Assembly (NCBI RefSeq): GCF_004346095.1 | Contig: NZ_SLZV01000003.1 | Coordinates: 97,242-161,241 of the forward strand | Direction: 5' to 3' | Source: Faecalimonas umbilicata | GTDB taxonomy: Bacteria; Bacillota; Clostridia; Lachnospirales; Lachnospiraceae | Length of the DNA: 64,000 bases | Shown: positions 26,941-34,642 of the stretch, piece after piece | How positions within the stretch are numbered: the stretch's first letter is position 1 | Layout: the number at the start of each line of letters is the position of its first letter | Notes under the pieces: model-generated | Databases searched by the model: none | Seen by the model: only the letters and a program-made list of their open reading frames with translations | What the model was told of the DNA's origin: nothing | Program-made: the position numbers and the translations under genes

Positions 26941-28805
26941 CTATTTTGGGGATGCCTGATATCGGTATTCCGGAACAATCTTGTGTACAAGTTCGCGAAT
27001 GTTCTTATCTTCTCTCCGGGACGCTTCATCCAATGCCTCGATATTTTTCTCAAAGGTCTCCTCATCTACGTCAATCTGTCTTCCGATGAAGATTCTCTTG
27101 TTCTCCGTCGTCTGCATTCCTTCTTCATCCATCAAAAGCTCTTCGTAAAGCTTCTCTCCGGGACGCAGTCCGGTAAACTCAATTTTAATATCTACATCCG
27201 GTTCATATCCCGACAGCTTGATCAGATTTCTGGCAAGATCAACGATCTTCACCGGCTCTCCCATATTTAATACGAAGATCTCTCCGTTTTTAGCATAAGC
27301 TCCGGCCTGAAGTACGAGGCTGACTGCCTCCGGAATCGTCATGAAATACCGGATGATGTCTTTGTGTGTGACAGTGACCGGACCTCCGTTTTTAATCTGC
27401 TCTTTGAAAAGCGGAATTACACTTCCGTTGCTTCCAAGGACATTGCCAAAACGGACTGCCGCAAACTCTGTCTGACTCTTCTTTCCGATCGTCTGAATGA
27501 CCATCTCGCAGAGTCTTTTGCTCGCCCCCATAATATTGGTCGGATTGACCGCTTTGTCTGTAGAAATCAAAATAAACTTTTTCACTCCGTAATCGCTTGC
27601 CATCTTCGCAGTCTTATAAGTACCGATCACGTTATTCTTAATCGCCTCGTTCGGACTGTCCTCCATCAATGGGACATGCTTGTGTGCCGCTGCGTGAAAT
27701 ACGATTTCCGGGTGATACGTGGCGAACACATCGTTCATCCGGCTTGTATTTCTGACAGAGCCGATCAGAACTTCCAGATCTAGCTTTGGATATTTTCTCT
27801 TTAATTCCTGCTGGATCGCATAGGCATTGTTCTCATAGACATCAAAGATGATCAATTTTCCCACGCCGTGTCCCGCAAGCTGACGACAGATCTCACTTCC
27901 GATCGATCCGCCTCCTCCGGTGACAAGCACTGTTTTTCCCTGGATATATCCTAAGATTTCCTCTAGATCCACCTTGACCGGTTCTCTTCCGAGCAGATCT
28001 TCGATCTCAACTTCTCTCAACTGTGAGATGCTGACTTCTCCGTCAATCAACTGGTAAATTCCAGGGAGAATCTTCAGCTCACATTTTGTCTCTTTACAGA
28101 TTTCCACCAATTCCTTGATCTGCTGGCTTGTCGCCGAAGGAATTGCAATGACGATCTTCTGGATCTTATACTTTTCTACAGATTCCATAATCTTGTCCGC
28201 CCCACCGACAACCGGACATCCAAGAATATACTTCCCCATTTCTTCGGATCTTTGTCAATCAGACAGCAGACCTTTCTCGTAGCTGCTTTGCTCAGGCGAT
28301 TCTCCTTGATGATCGCAGCCCCCGCATCACCGGCTCCGATGATCATGACATTCTCCCTCTTCTCCGCCATTCCACGGTTACACTTATTTCTTACAAACCG
28401 GAAAAACCGGTAAGAGAACCGCAGTCCCACAACCATGGATAAGAAAAGTAAAAAGTATAGCAACAGGTAGCTTTTAAACATCTCAAGTCCCATCACTGCC
28501 ATTCCCAGAACGTGCAGCAGACTGGAAATCGCCACAGCAGCAACGATACAGGATAACTCTGTGATACTCGCATATTTCCAAAGGCTGGTGTATAGATGAA
28601 ACATGGAGAATACAGCCAGTGTCACCAAAATATTCAGCGGCATATATCTCCATACGGTATGGATAAACGTCTCTTCTACAGCCTGAAAGTCAAACTCATG
28701 TCGAATCCACAGACTGCCAAAAGATGCCACCTGCATAAATAAAATGTCTAACATCACAAGCAGAGCTATCCGGACTGTCAATGCATGTTTTTCTGTTTTT
28801 TTCAT
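26941..28805 (-). pseudogene. CapD/FlaA1-type nucleotide-sugar 4,6-dehydratase, frameshifted
   Basis: The first frame (28805 to 28176) encodes about four membrane helices and the first Rossmann motif (VMIIGAGDAGAAIIKE) and reads CCLIDKDPKKWGS before leaving frame. The second frame (open from 28239 to 26941) resumes as MGKYILGCPVVGG and includes the second domain TVLVTGGGGSIGSEIC, AAAHKHVPLMEDS and VNPTNIMGASKRL. A one-base deletion near 28240 would explain it; restored, the protein is about 620 residues, normal for membrane CapD/PglF enzymes that convert UDP-HexNAc. The second ORF might still be translated alone. The start at 28805 is first in the locus. Confidence 0.88.
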
Positions 28806-28855
28806 GTTTCCACTCTTTTCTCATTTGTAATTTCCTATTATAATATATAACATTA

Positions 28856-28884
28856 TATATAGCACATTATTTCACGAAATTCAA
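28856..28884 (-). promoter_or_regulatory. Promoter at the head of the polysaccharide locus
   Basis: Minus strand TTGAAT (28879-28884), 17-bp spacer, TATATA (28856-28861), about 50 bp upstream of the CapD-like start. An overlapping TATAAT gives an alternative -10 with worse spacing. Confidence 0.6.
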
Positions 28885-29010
28885 GTACCCCTACCCGGTT
28901 TTGTTTTGACATGAAAAAGTTTGTTTTAAATGATTATAATTTAAAAGTATTTTCCTGCTTTTATGGTAAATATTTCCATTCCCATAAACGGTGATTTATA
29001 CTACCATGAG

Positions 29011-29048
29011 AAAAGGTCCGCCCGGAATCACTTCCGTTTGGACCTTTT
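29011..29048 (-). terminator. Terminator after the YkvI-like transporter gene
   Basis: AAAAGGTCC at 29011-29019 pairs with GGACCTTTT at 29040-29048, with an inner CGGAA/TTCCG stem. It ends the minus-strand grd module about 60 bp after the transporter stop. 28885-29010 holds nothing else. Confidence 0.75.
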
Positions 29049-29106
29049 CAGGGATTTGTTTGTATCGATATCGTAACGTAACGTCTATCTGATCTATCCC
29101 TTTCCA

Positions 29107-30243
29107 TTATGCTTTTTTCTTATTTCTGAAGTCTTTGATATTCTTCCAGATCATAAACAGGATCAGAACCGCACCTACGTATCCGTTCAGCACGTAAATG
29201 ATGTTGACAAGTACTCTGAATGGAAGGAATAATCCAACGATCAGACCTGCCACACCAAGAACGACTGTAAGGATCTTAAACCTCGGGGTTCCCTCTTTTG
29301 CAAACCGGGAAACCGGATTGTAAAGAAGCGGAACTGCTGTTGTATAGATTCCTGCAAATACAACGATTGCAAAGATTGCAGAGAATGGTTTCCAGATCTT
29401 TGTAGCAAGGATCAGATTCGGAATATCCGCGTTCCAGATGTAAGTTCCATTTGCTCCGGTATTGACGTTTGCAATCTGTGCAAATGCGATTAAGCCGATG
29501 GCAACGCAGACTGCGATAGTTCCGCCGATAATACCATAGTTTAAATCTTTCTTCTTATTCTTGGAGCCGAGCGCTGCGGTGAAGCTTGCGAACCACAATA
29601 GAACAAATCCCGCATAGGAAAGTCCTGAAATCAACCAGTTTGCACCTGCATTCTTCATCGTCTCCCCTGCTTTTGCTCCTTCGTATGCTCCCTGCTCGAT
29701 AATATCAAGACCTGCCGCAATATTTCCACCATCACGGATACAAGTGATCAGACCGATCGCAATACAGAGCACAACGATAACCGGACCTACGATACCAATC
29801 GCATCTACAAGTGAGTTCAACCCGCCGACTACCGTCAAAATTGCCAGCACAGCAAGGATCACGCCACCCACCCAGGTAGGAAGATCGTATTCTTGATGAA
29901 GTGTAGAGGCCGCTCCCCCGATCATTACGAAGAAGGACATGTAACAGAACAATGTGGAATAATAATCGCAGAAGGTACCGACGTATTTTCCACAGAAATA
30001 TTTATAGACATCGTTTCCTCTTTCAAACTTCTGCTCTGCACCTGCTTTTGCAAAATTGAAGTTATAATACAGGAACGCAACCGCAAATACAAGGATGACA
30101 AGAAGACTTTGTACTCCATATGCAGTGTAGTACTGAATGATTTCCTGTCCGGTTGCAAATCCCGAGCCGATCGTAAAAGCGATCACGGCTCCTGCTAAAA
30201 TGAGAACTCTCTTCCAACTAACTTTTTCGCCGCCATTTCCCAT
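29107..30243 (-). CDS. YkvI-like membrane transporter
   Basis: A 378-residue protein with about ten transmembrane helices. The first helix (RVLILAGAVIAFTIGSGFAT, then GQEIIQYY) has the unwound glycine-containing site seen in LeuT-fold transporters and matches the YkvI family, whose substrates are mostly undefined. AGGAGG precedes the ATG. It is the last gene of the grdE-grdB transcript, so it likely imports the substrate reduced by this Grd unit; the substrate cannot be read from the sequence. Confidence 0.82.
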   Translation of the reverse strand: MGNGGEKVSWKRVLILAGAVIAFTIGSGFATGQEIIQYYTAYGVQSLLVILVFAVAFLYYNFNFAKAGAEQKFERGNDVYKYFCGKYVGTFCDYYSTLFCYMSFFVMIGGAASTLHQEYDLPTWVGGVILAVLAILTVVGGLNSLVDAIGIVGPVIVVLCIAIGLITCIRDGGNIAAGLDIIEQGAYEGAKAGETMKNAGANWLISGLSYAGFVLLWFASFTAALGSKNKKKDLNYGIIGGTIAVCVAIGLIAFAQIANVNTGANGTYIWNADIPNLILATKIWKPFSAIFAIVVFAGIYTTAVPLLYNPVSRFAKEGTPRFKILTVVLGVAGLIVGLFLPFRVLVNIIYVLNGYVGAVLILFMIWKNIKDFRNKKKA

Positions 30244-30268
30244 AAGATACCCTCCTGTCTCTCTCTAT

Positions 30269-30324
30269 GGGGGACACTCCCGGAAATGTCATCGCTTCTG
30301 GTATGCACGCCGGCGGTGTCCCCC
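30269..30324 (-). promoter_or_regulatory. Hairpin between grdB and the transporter gene
   Basis: GGGGGACAC at 30269-30277 is the exact inverse of GTGTCCCCC at 30316-30324. It fills the 94-bp gap between the two genes and lacks a T-tract on the minus strand, so it more likely affects mRNA stability or partial readthrough than full termination. Confidence 0.55.
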
Positions 30325-30337
30325 TTGCAGAGCAGAT

Positions 30338-31657
30338 TTAAAAATCGTCTTTCTCAAATACTGTCTGACCATCCACCGGTGTCTGCAATGCCTTCAGCGC
30401 ACGTCTGACCATACGTTTTCGGATTTTCTTAGAATCTACTTCGCCCTGTGTCGGGTCTCCGAGAGGATACGGGATACCAACACCTGGGATGATTCTGTTC
30501 GCACCGATTGTCAGTGAGATCGGAACAACCGTTGCCATATGAACTACAGGAAGACCATATTTTTCGATACCTTTTACCATCGTTGCGCCGCAACGTGTAC
30601 AGGTACCTCATGTGCTGACGAGGATAACGCCGTCTACATGATCCTCTACGAGACGTTTTCCAATCTCATCACCGAATTTTGCTGCTGATCCGGTTGCAGT
30701 ACCGGTTCCAGTTGTCGTACAGAAATAGTTGACAAGTTCGCCGAACTCTCCGTCTTTTTCCATCTCCCGGAGTACGTCAAGCGGCACGACTAAGTTTGGA
30801 TTCTCCATAACAAACTGTCTGTCGTATCCACCGTGGATCGTTGTGAAATCGTTCGGTGACATAGTATCCATACCTGCAATGGAATATACTCCATATTTTG
30901 TCGCATTGGATGATTCAATGTGATCCGGGTTATCTGTCGGAACAACACCGCCAGATGTTACCACAGCAAGTTTTGCATGTTTGATGTCTTTGATCGGCTC
31001 TGCCGGATCTACACGGTCAAACTTCGGCATCGGCAGGTCTGTGTGGAATTCTTCGCCTTTCATCTTCTTTGTGAGCATCTGGATCGCTCTTTCGGAAGCT
31101 CTCTCTTCTGCGAAATAGTTCACACGGATACCTCTCTCATGATAACCTTCGATATCTGGTCCGAGGATTTCTTCGCCTGTCGCCATCTTCTTCACCAAAG
31201 CTGCCATCACAGGAACTGCCTTGCGGATCGTCGCTGCAGAGTCACCGGTCTTCACGATGATGACATCTTTGCGGAACATATCTACACCAGGATTTTCCTC
31301 GTACTCTGCTGTCAGTACCGGAACGCCAAGTCTTTCTTCTACTGCTTTACAGATCGTACCACATGCCACACCATAACGTCCTGCGTTAAATGCCGGCCCT
31401 GCAACGAATACATCTGGTTCATACTGTTTCACCATCTCGACGATCGTATCTGTCGCCGTGTCAAGGTTCTCTCCGAAATAGTTATCTCCACAGATCACAG
31501 TTGCTGCGATCTCATATTCTTCACCGAGTGCCTTTTCCAGTGCTGTACCTGGTCCTACTGCGCCTTCTCTTACTTCCGGCACGATATCTGCTTTCTCTTC
31601 TCCACCGATTCCGGCAAAGAACTGATTGATATAATGAACAATTTTATATGTTGCCAT
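30338..31657 (-). CDS. grdB: Glycine/betaine/sarcosine reductase-type component B selenoprotein (GrdB family), UGA read as selenocysteine
   Basis: The frame from 31657 runs to a TGA at 30608-30610 and continues without a break to 30338. The junction reads VILVST-U-GTCTRCGAT, the UxxCxxC redox motif of GrdB/GrdF/GrdH proteins. The total of 439 residues is normal for the family. Protein B subunits bind an amine substrate and pass its carboxymethyl group to the selenocysteine of GrdA. Automated gene calling would split it into a 349-residue and an 80-residue piece. It follows grdE by 30 bp. Which amine it uses is unknown. Confidence 0.95.
30581..30610 (-). promoter_or_regulatory. Selenocysteine UGA and candidate bSECIS hairpin
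   Basis: On the minus strand the UGA (30608-30610) is followed 12 nt later by CGTTGC-GGC-GCAACG (30595-30581), a perfect six-pair stem with a three-base loop. This is the position where bacterial SECIS elements bind SelB. Confidence 0.75.
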
Positions 31658-31687
31658 ACCCGCTCCTCCTTTTCTTACCGACGATTT

Positions 31688-32974
31688 CTAGTAACCTCTT
31701 GCCGCCAGCTTATTGAAACCATTTGCAATCGTAGATGCAATGATGATCTGAAGTTCTGCCTCAAATGATCCGTCAGGATTGACACATCCTGCCCATCCGC
31801 CGATCTGATTCTCGATATATTCCATTGTTCCAATGACTTTATCCATTGCAGGGAATTGTAGTGTCGCATTTCCCTGTCCGCAGGAAGCAAGCGCTGTCGC
31901 TTCTTCACAAGTATCTGCAAGCGACTGTGACTTTCCGTCTTTTCCAGGGAACTCATCCGTGATCAGAACTACTTTGACTCCTTTCTGTTCTACCTTGCGG
32001 CAGTTCATCATTAAGTCTGTATCTGGATTTCCGTATCCTTCTTCTGTGATCAGAACACCGTCTAATCCCATCCACTCAGCCAGTTTCGCTACCATATCTG
32101 AATGTCTCTCTTTGTCAGCGAGGAATACATTCTCGTTTGTGAGGATGACGCCCATGAAGTTGACATCTTTTCCATGGTGTTTGTAAAGATCCTCGATCAC
32201 CGGATTGTGGAAGTGATGGTAAGTAGTAACCTTATCACATGGGGCCACACAGTTACCGGATACGATCGCACCGTCCATGATCTCCGTCGGATACATAAAT
32301 GTCGGGATAAACTGTTTTGCATCTACGCCGTAGTAGTAAGTGTCATGCAGAAGTCCCTGTGACTGTAACATGTGTACATAGCCTACTTTCGGGAGATCCG
32401 GGTACATTGCAGCCTGCTCAAAGATCGGCTTCGTCTCAAATGTCTCTAACGTATCTGGCTCTACATTTCTTCCTGCTTCTCCGAGGTATGTGGCAACCTT
32501 CAATCCTGCCATACGTCCTGCCTTCTCATAAACATGTGTCTCCAGCCCTTCTTTTGGTTCAATCACTACACAGAGGTTCACAGTCTTAGAAAATGGGCAG
32601 TAGTCTGCTGCCGGTCCGCTCATATCGATGACACCTTCCTGGAATCCAACGATTCTTCCGACTGTCACAACACAGCAGCCATCAAGCGCGTGTGTTCTTC
32701 CCTCTCCCACCTGAGGGGTTACTTTTCCGATCATCCCCGGGAAGATCTCTCCGCCGCTTACTTTGACACGTGGCTCGATGACATCCTTTACCGGTGTGAT
32801 TCTTGTAGAATCGCCCGGGCGGGCAATATCCAGATGACACTCTAACAATTTGTCATCTTCCAGCACCAGCTTCTCCACCTCTTCTTTGTTCACATAAAGA
32901 ACGTGATCTTTGACACAAGTCTGGTCTGAAAATTGGATGTCTTTGATAAAAATTTTACCGAGTTCCAGTTTCAT
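31688..32974 (-). CDS. grdE: GrdE-type component B alpha/beta proprotein of a glycine/betaine reductase family complex
   Basis: A 428-residue protein with the GrdE/GrdG/GrdI family pattern: MKLELGKIFIKDIQFSDQT at the N-terminus, HALDGCCVVTVGRIVGF near residue 95, and DGVLITEEGYGNPDTDLMMN near 310. Family members are cleaved at the Cys of the DGCCVVTVG region to make two subunits, the downstream one with a pyruvoyl group that binds the substrate amine; the site is conserved here. It forms protein B with the adjacent GrdB. A strong promoter with two operators lies just upstream. Confidence 0.92.
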   Translation of the reverse strand: MKLELGKIFIKDIQFSDQTCVKDHVLYVNKEEVEKLVLEDDKLLECHLDIARPGDSTRITPVKDVIEPRVKVSGGEIFPGMIGKVTPQVGEGRTHALDGCCVVTVGRIVGFQEGVIDMSGPAADYCPFSKTVNLCVVIEPKEGLETHVYEKAGRMAGLKVATYLGEAGRNVEPDTLETFETKPIFEQAAMYPDLPKVGYVHMLQSQGLLHDTYYYGVDAKQFIPTFMYPTEIMDGAIVSGNCVAPCDKVTTYHHFHNPVIEDLYKHHGKDVNFMGVILTNENVFLADKERHSDMVAKLAEWMGLDGVLITEEGYGNPDTDLMMNCRKVEQKGVKVVLITDEFPGKDGKSQSLADTCEEATALASCGQGNATLQFPAMDKVIGTMEYIENQIGGWAGCVNPDGSFEAELQIIIASTIANGFNKLAARGY

Positions 32975-32995
32975 ATAAAATCCCTCCTTCGATTT

Positions 32996-33049
32996 GTTAT
33001 CGTGATAACTTGTTGTTCACATTATACATCTAATCGCGATAACATTCAA
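32996..33049 (-). promoter_or_regulatory. grdE promoter with two TetR-type operators
   Basis: Minus strand TTGAAT (33044-33049), 17-bp spacer, TATAAT (33021-33026). Palindrome GTTATCGTGATAAC (32996-33009) lies near the expected start point, and GTTATCGCGATTAG (33030-33043, minus strand) fills the spacer. The shared GTTATC-N2-GAT core and their positions suggest direct repression by the adjacent TetR protein. GAAGGAGGG precedes the grdE start. Confidence 0.75.
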
Positions 33050-33151
33050 GTTTTTTATAAATATTTTTTTATCTATAAATGATATGTCAAAAAACACTCT
33101 CATTATGTACAAAATAATTTTCTTCTCTTTCTATAAAAATATAAAGTTGCT

Positions 33152-33211
33152 ACAAAAAGAACAGCCGACAAGTAACGAGGAGCATCTCGCTCCCACCTAC
33201 TCATCGGCTGT
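33152..33211 (-). terminator. Terminator after the TetR gene
   Basis: ACAGCCGA (33161-33168) pairs with TCGGCTGT (33204-33211); on the minus strand the stem is followed by TTCTTTTT. It separates the TetR transcript from the grdE promoter. 33050-33151 has no gene. Confidence 0.75.
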
Positions 33212-33239
33212 AAAATCCTCTATTTCATTGTTCTTCTTA

Positions 33240-33947
33240 TTAATGAATCCTTTGCTTATATCCTGTGTAGCCCTTCAGATCTTTTGCCAGCGCTTTCACG
33301 ATCGTGTCCACATCCTTAATAAATTGATCCACACGCTCTCCTATCTGATATTCTTCAATTCCTTCATCCAACACCTTTTTAAAATAGCCTGCAAACAACA
33401 TACATACCATCCGATTGAGACGGATCGCATTCTCATAGGTAACGGCTCCATCGTTGATACATTTTTTACACATCTCAAAATCCCTTGACATAAAATCCGG
33501 TGTCTTTAGCATTTCCTGAAAGAACCGGTTTGTACGCTTCAAATCTTCCGGAAAAATCTCATAATATTCCCGGATCGCTTTGTTTAGCTTCTTGTTTGGA
33601 TAGATAAAGAACAAAAGGTTATATGCTTCCGGATGTGCAAATGCCTCCCGCGCATAACAATCCCAGATTCCGACATAAATATCCCACATGTTGGACCAGG
33701 TGCGTTCCGCCCGATTCAGGCTGTCAATATAACTTTTCAATGTCCGCAGTTCTGCGTAATATAAAAGTTCTTCTCGATTTTCAAAATGTCTGTACAGACT
33801 TGCCGAAGAACAGCCTAACTCTGCTGCGATCCTGCGAATAGAAACAGCTTCCACCCCTTCCTTCTTCATGATCTCGTGTGTCTTCTTAATATAGTCTTGT
33901 CTGGAAAGCCCTTTGAAATATCCGCTTTTGTTCTCTTCCTGCGCCAC
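33240..33947 (-). CDS. TetR/AcrR-family regulator of the grd module
   Basis: A 235-residue protein. Residues about 15-60 form the TetR DNA-binding domain (YIKKTHEIMKKEGVEAVSIR, then RIAAELGCSSASLYRHFENR). The C-terminal ligand-binding part is not recognisable beyond family level. It lies between grdX and the grdE promoter, which contains two matching palindromes, so it most likely represses grdE-grdB-transporter until a ligand, perhaps the transported substrate, binds. That is inference from position and operator layout. Confidence 0.88.
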   Translation of the reverse strand: MAQEENKSGYFKGLSRQDYIKKTHEIMKKEGVEAVSIRRIAAELGCSSASLYRHFENREELLYYAELRTLKSYIDSLNRAERTWSNMWDIYVGIWDCYAREAFAHPEAYNLLFFIYPNKKLNKAIREYYEIFPEDLKRTNRFFQEMLKTPDFMSRDFEMCKKCINDGAVTYENAIRLNRMVCMLFAGYFKKVLDEGIEEYQIGERVDQFIKDVDTIVKALAKDLKGYTGYKQRIH

Positions 33948-34037
33948 GCTTCTTCCCCCTCTTTTTTGACTGATATTCGGCGATTTTCTAAAATCCTGCC
34001 ATACGGCTCTATCTGCTGCTGCAAAAATTGCTGTCTG

Positions 34038-34427
34038 TTAACAGATTCTCGGAATGATATTATCTACGACAGACAGATCGATCGTTTTAAAGTCCTCTGC
34101 CACTTTTTCCTCATAATCTTCCGGTGTCTTTGCAATCTCCTGCCACTGACGGAATGTCTCAATGCACTTCTCAATCAGCATGATATCTTTCATGTTGTCT
34201 TCCTCGCCCTTCGGATATACGACAACAGAACGAAACGGCGTCTGATTTGGCTTCAGACTGGATGCCTGCGGATGTGTCAGCAGCTGGTGTCGGTCGTATA
34301 CCATATCTCGCACCTTGATCAGCACTTCCTCATACGTCTTCAGCAAGATCACCTGCAACTGATCTTTGTATTTTTCATACACTCTGTCATTGTTTGTGAT
34401 CAGCACCGCCTTCTCTAATTCCCACAT
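34038..34427 (-). CDS. grdX: GrdX-like protein
   Basis: A 129-residue protein starting WELEKAVLITNNDRVYEKYK, with VILLKTYEEVLIKVRDMVYD and PFRSVVVYPKGEEDN, the pattern of GrdX proteins found at the head of glycine and betaine reductase operons. Its function is not established. Here it is transcribed from its own promoter and is followed by tetR on the same strand after 90 bp. Its presence supports assigning the whole group to the Grd system. Confidence 0.85.
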   Translation of the reverse strand: MWELEKAVLITNNDRVYEKYKDQLQVILLKTYEEVLIKVRDMVYDRHQLLTHPQASSLKPNQTPFRSVVVYPKGEEDNMKDIMLIEKCIETFRQWQEIAKTPEDYEEKVAEDFKTIDLSVVDNIIPRIC

Positions 34428-34475
34428 AAAATCTTACCTCTTTTCTGCCGGTTTGTTACCGCTTTTTATACAGTT

Positions 34476-34504
34476 ATTATAACGGTCCGGCGCCTGCAAA
34501 TCAA
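34476..34504 (-). promoter_or_regulatory. grdX promoter
   Basis: Minus strand TTGATT (34499-34504), 17-bp spacer, TATAAT (34476-34481), about 50 bp upstream of the grdX start. The grdE-type palindrome is not present here. Confidence 0.65.
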
Positions 34505-34562
34505 TTCTTATTTCTTTCTCCTGTGCAAACCTCCTGCACAGAAACAAGAATCTATGAAACAG

Positions 34563-34609
34563 ATTAAAAAAGAGATGCCGGTCTTGTTTTTGTCCACCGG
34601 CATCTCTTT
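34563..34609 (-). terminator. Terminator after the GH2 gene
   Basis: AAAGAGATGCCGGT (34569-34582) pairs perfectly with ACCGGCATCTCTTT (34596-34609); on the minus strand it runs into a T6 tract. Confidence 0.85.
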
Positions 34610-34642
34610 CTGATTTCGCAAATGCATTTCACGAATTCTGAT

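Noticed and set aside
30920..31768. Long plus-strand open frame (282 codons) opposite grdB/grdE
   Set aside because: It is the antisense shadow of grdB and grdE, rich in Cys, His and Arg, with no family features or ribosome-binding site.
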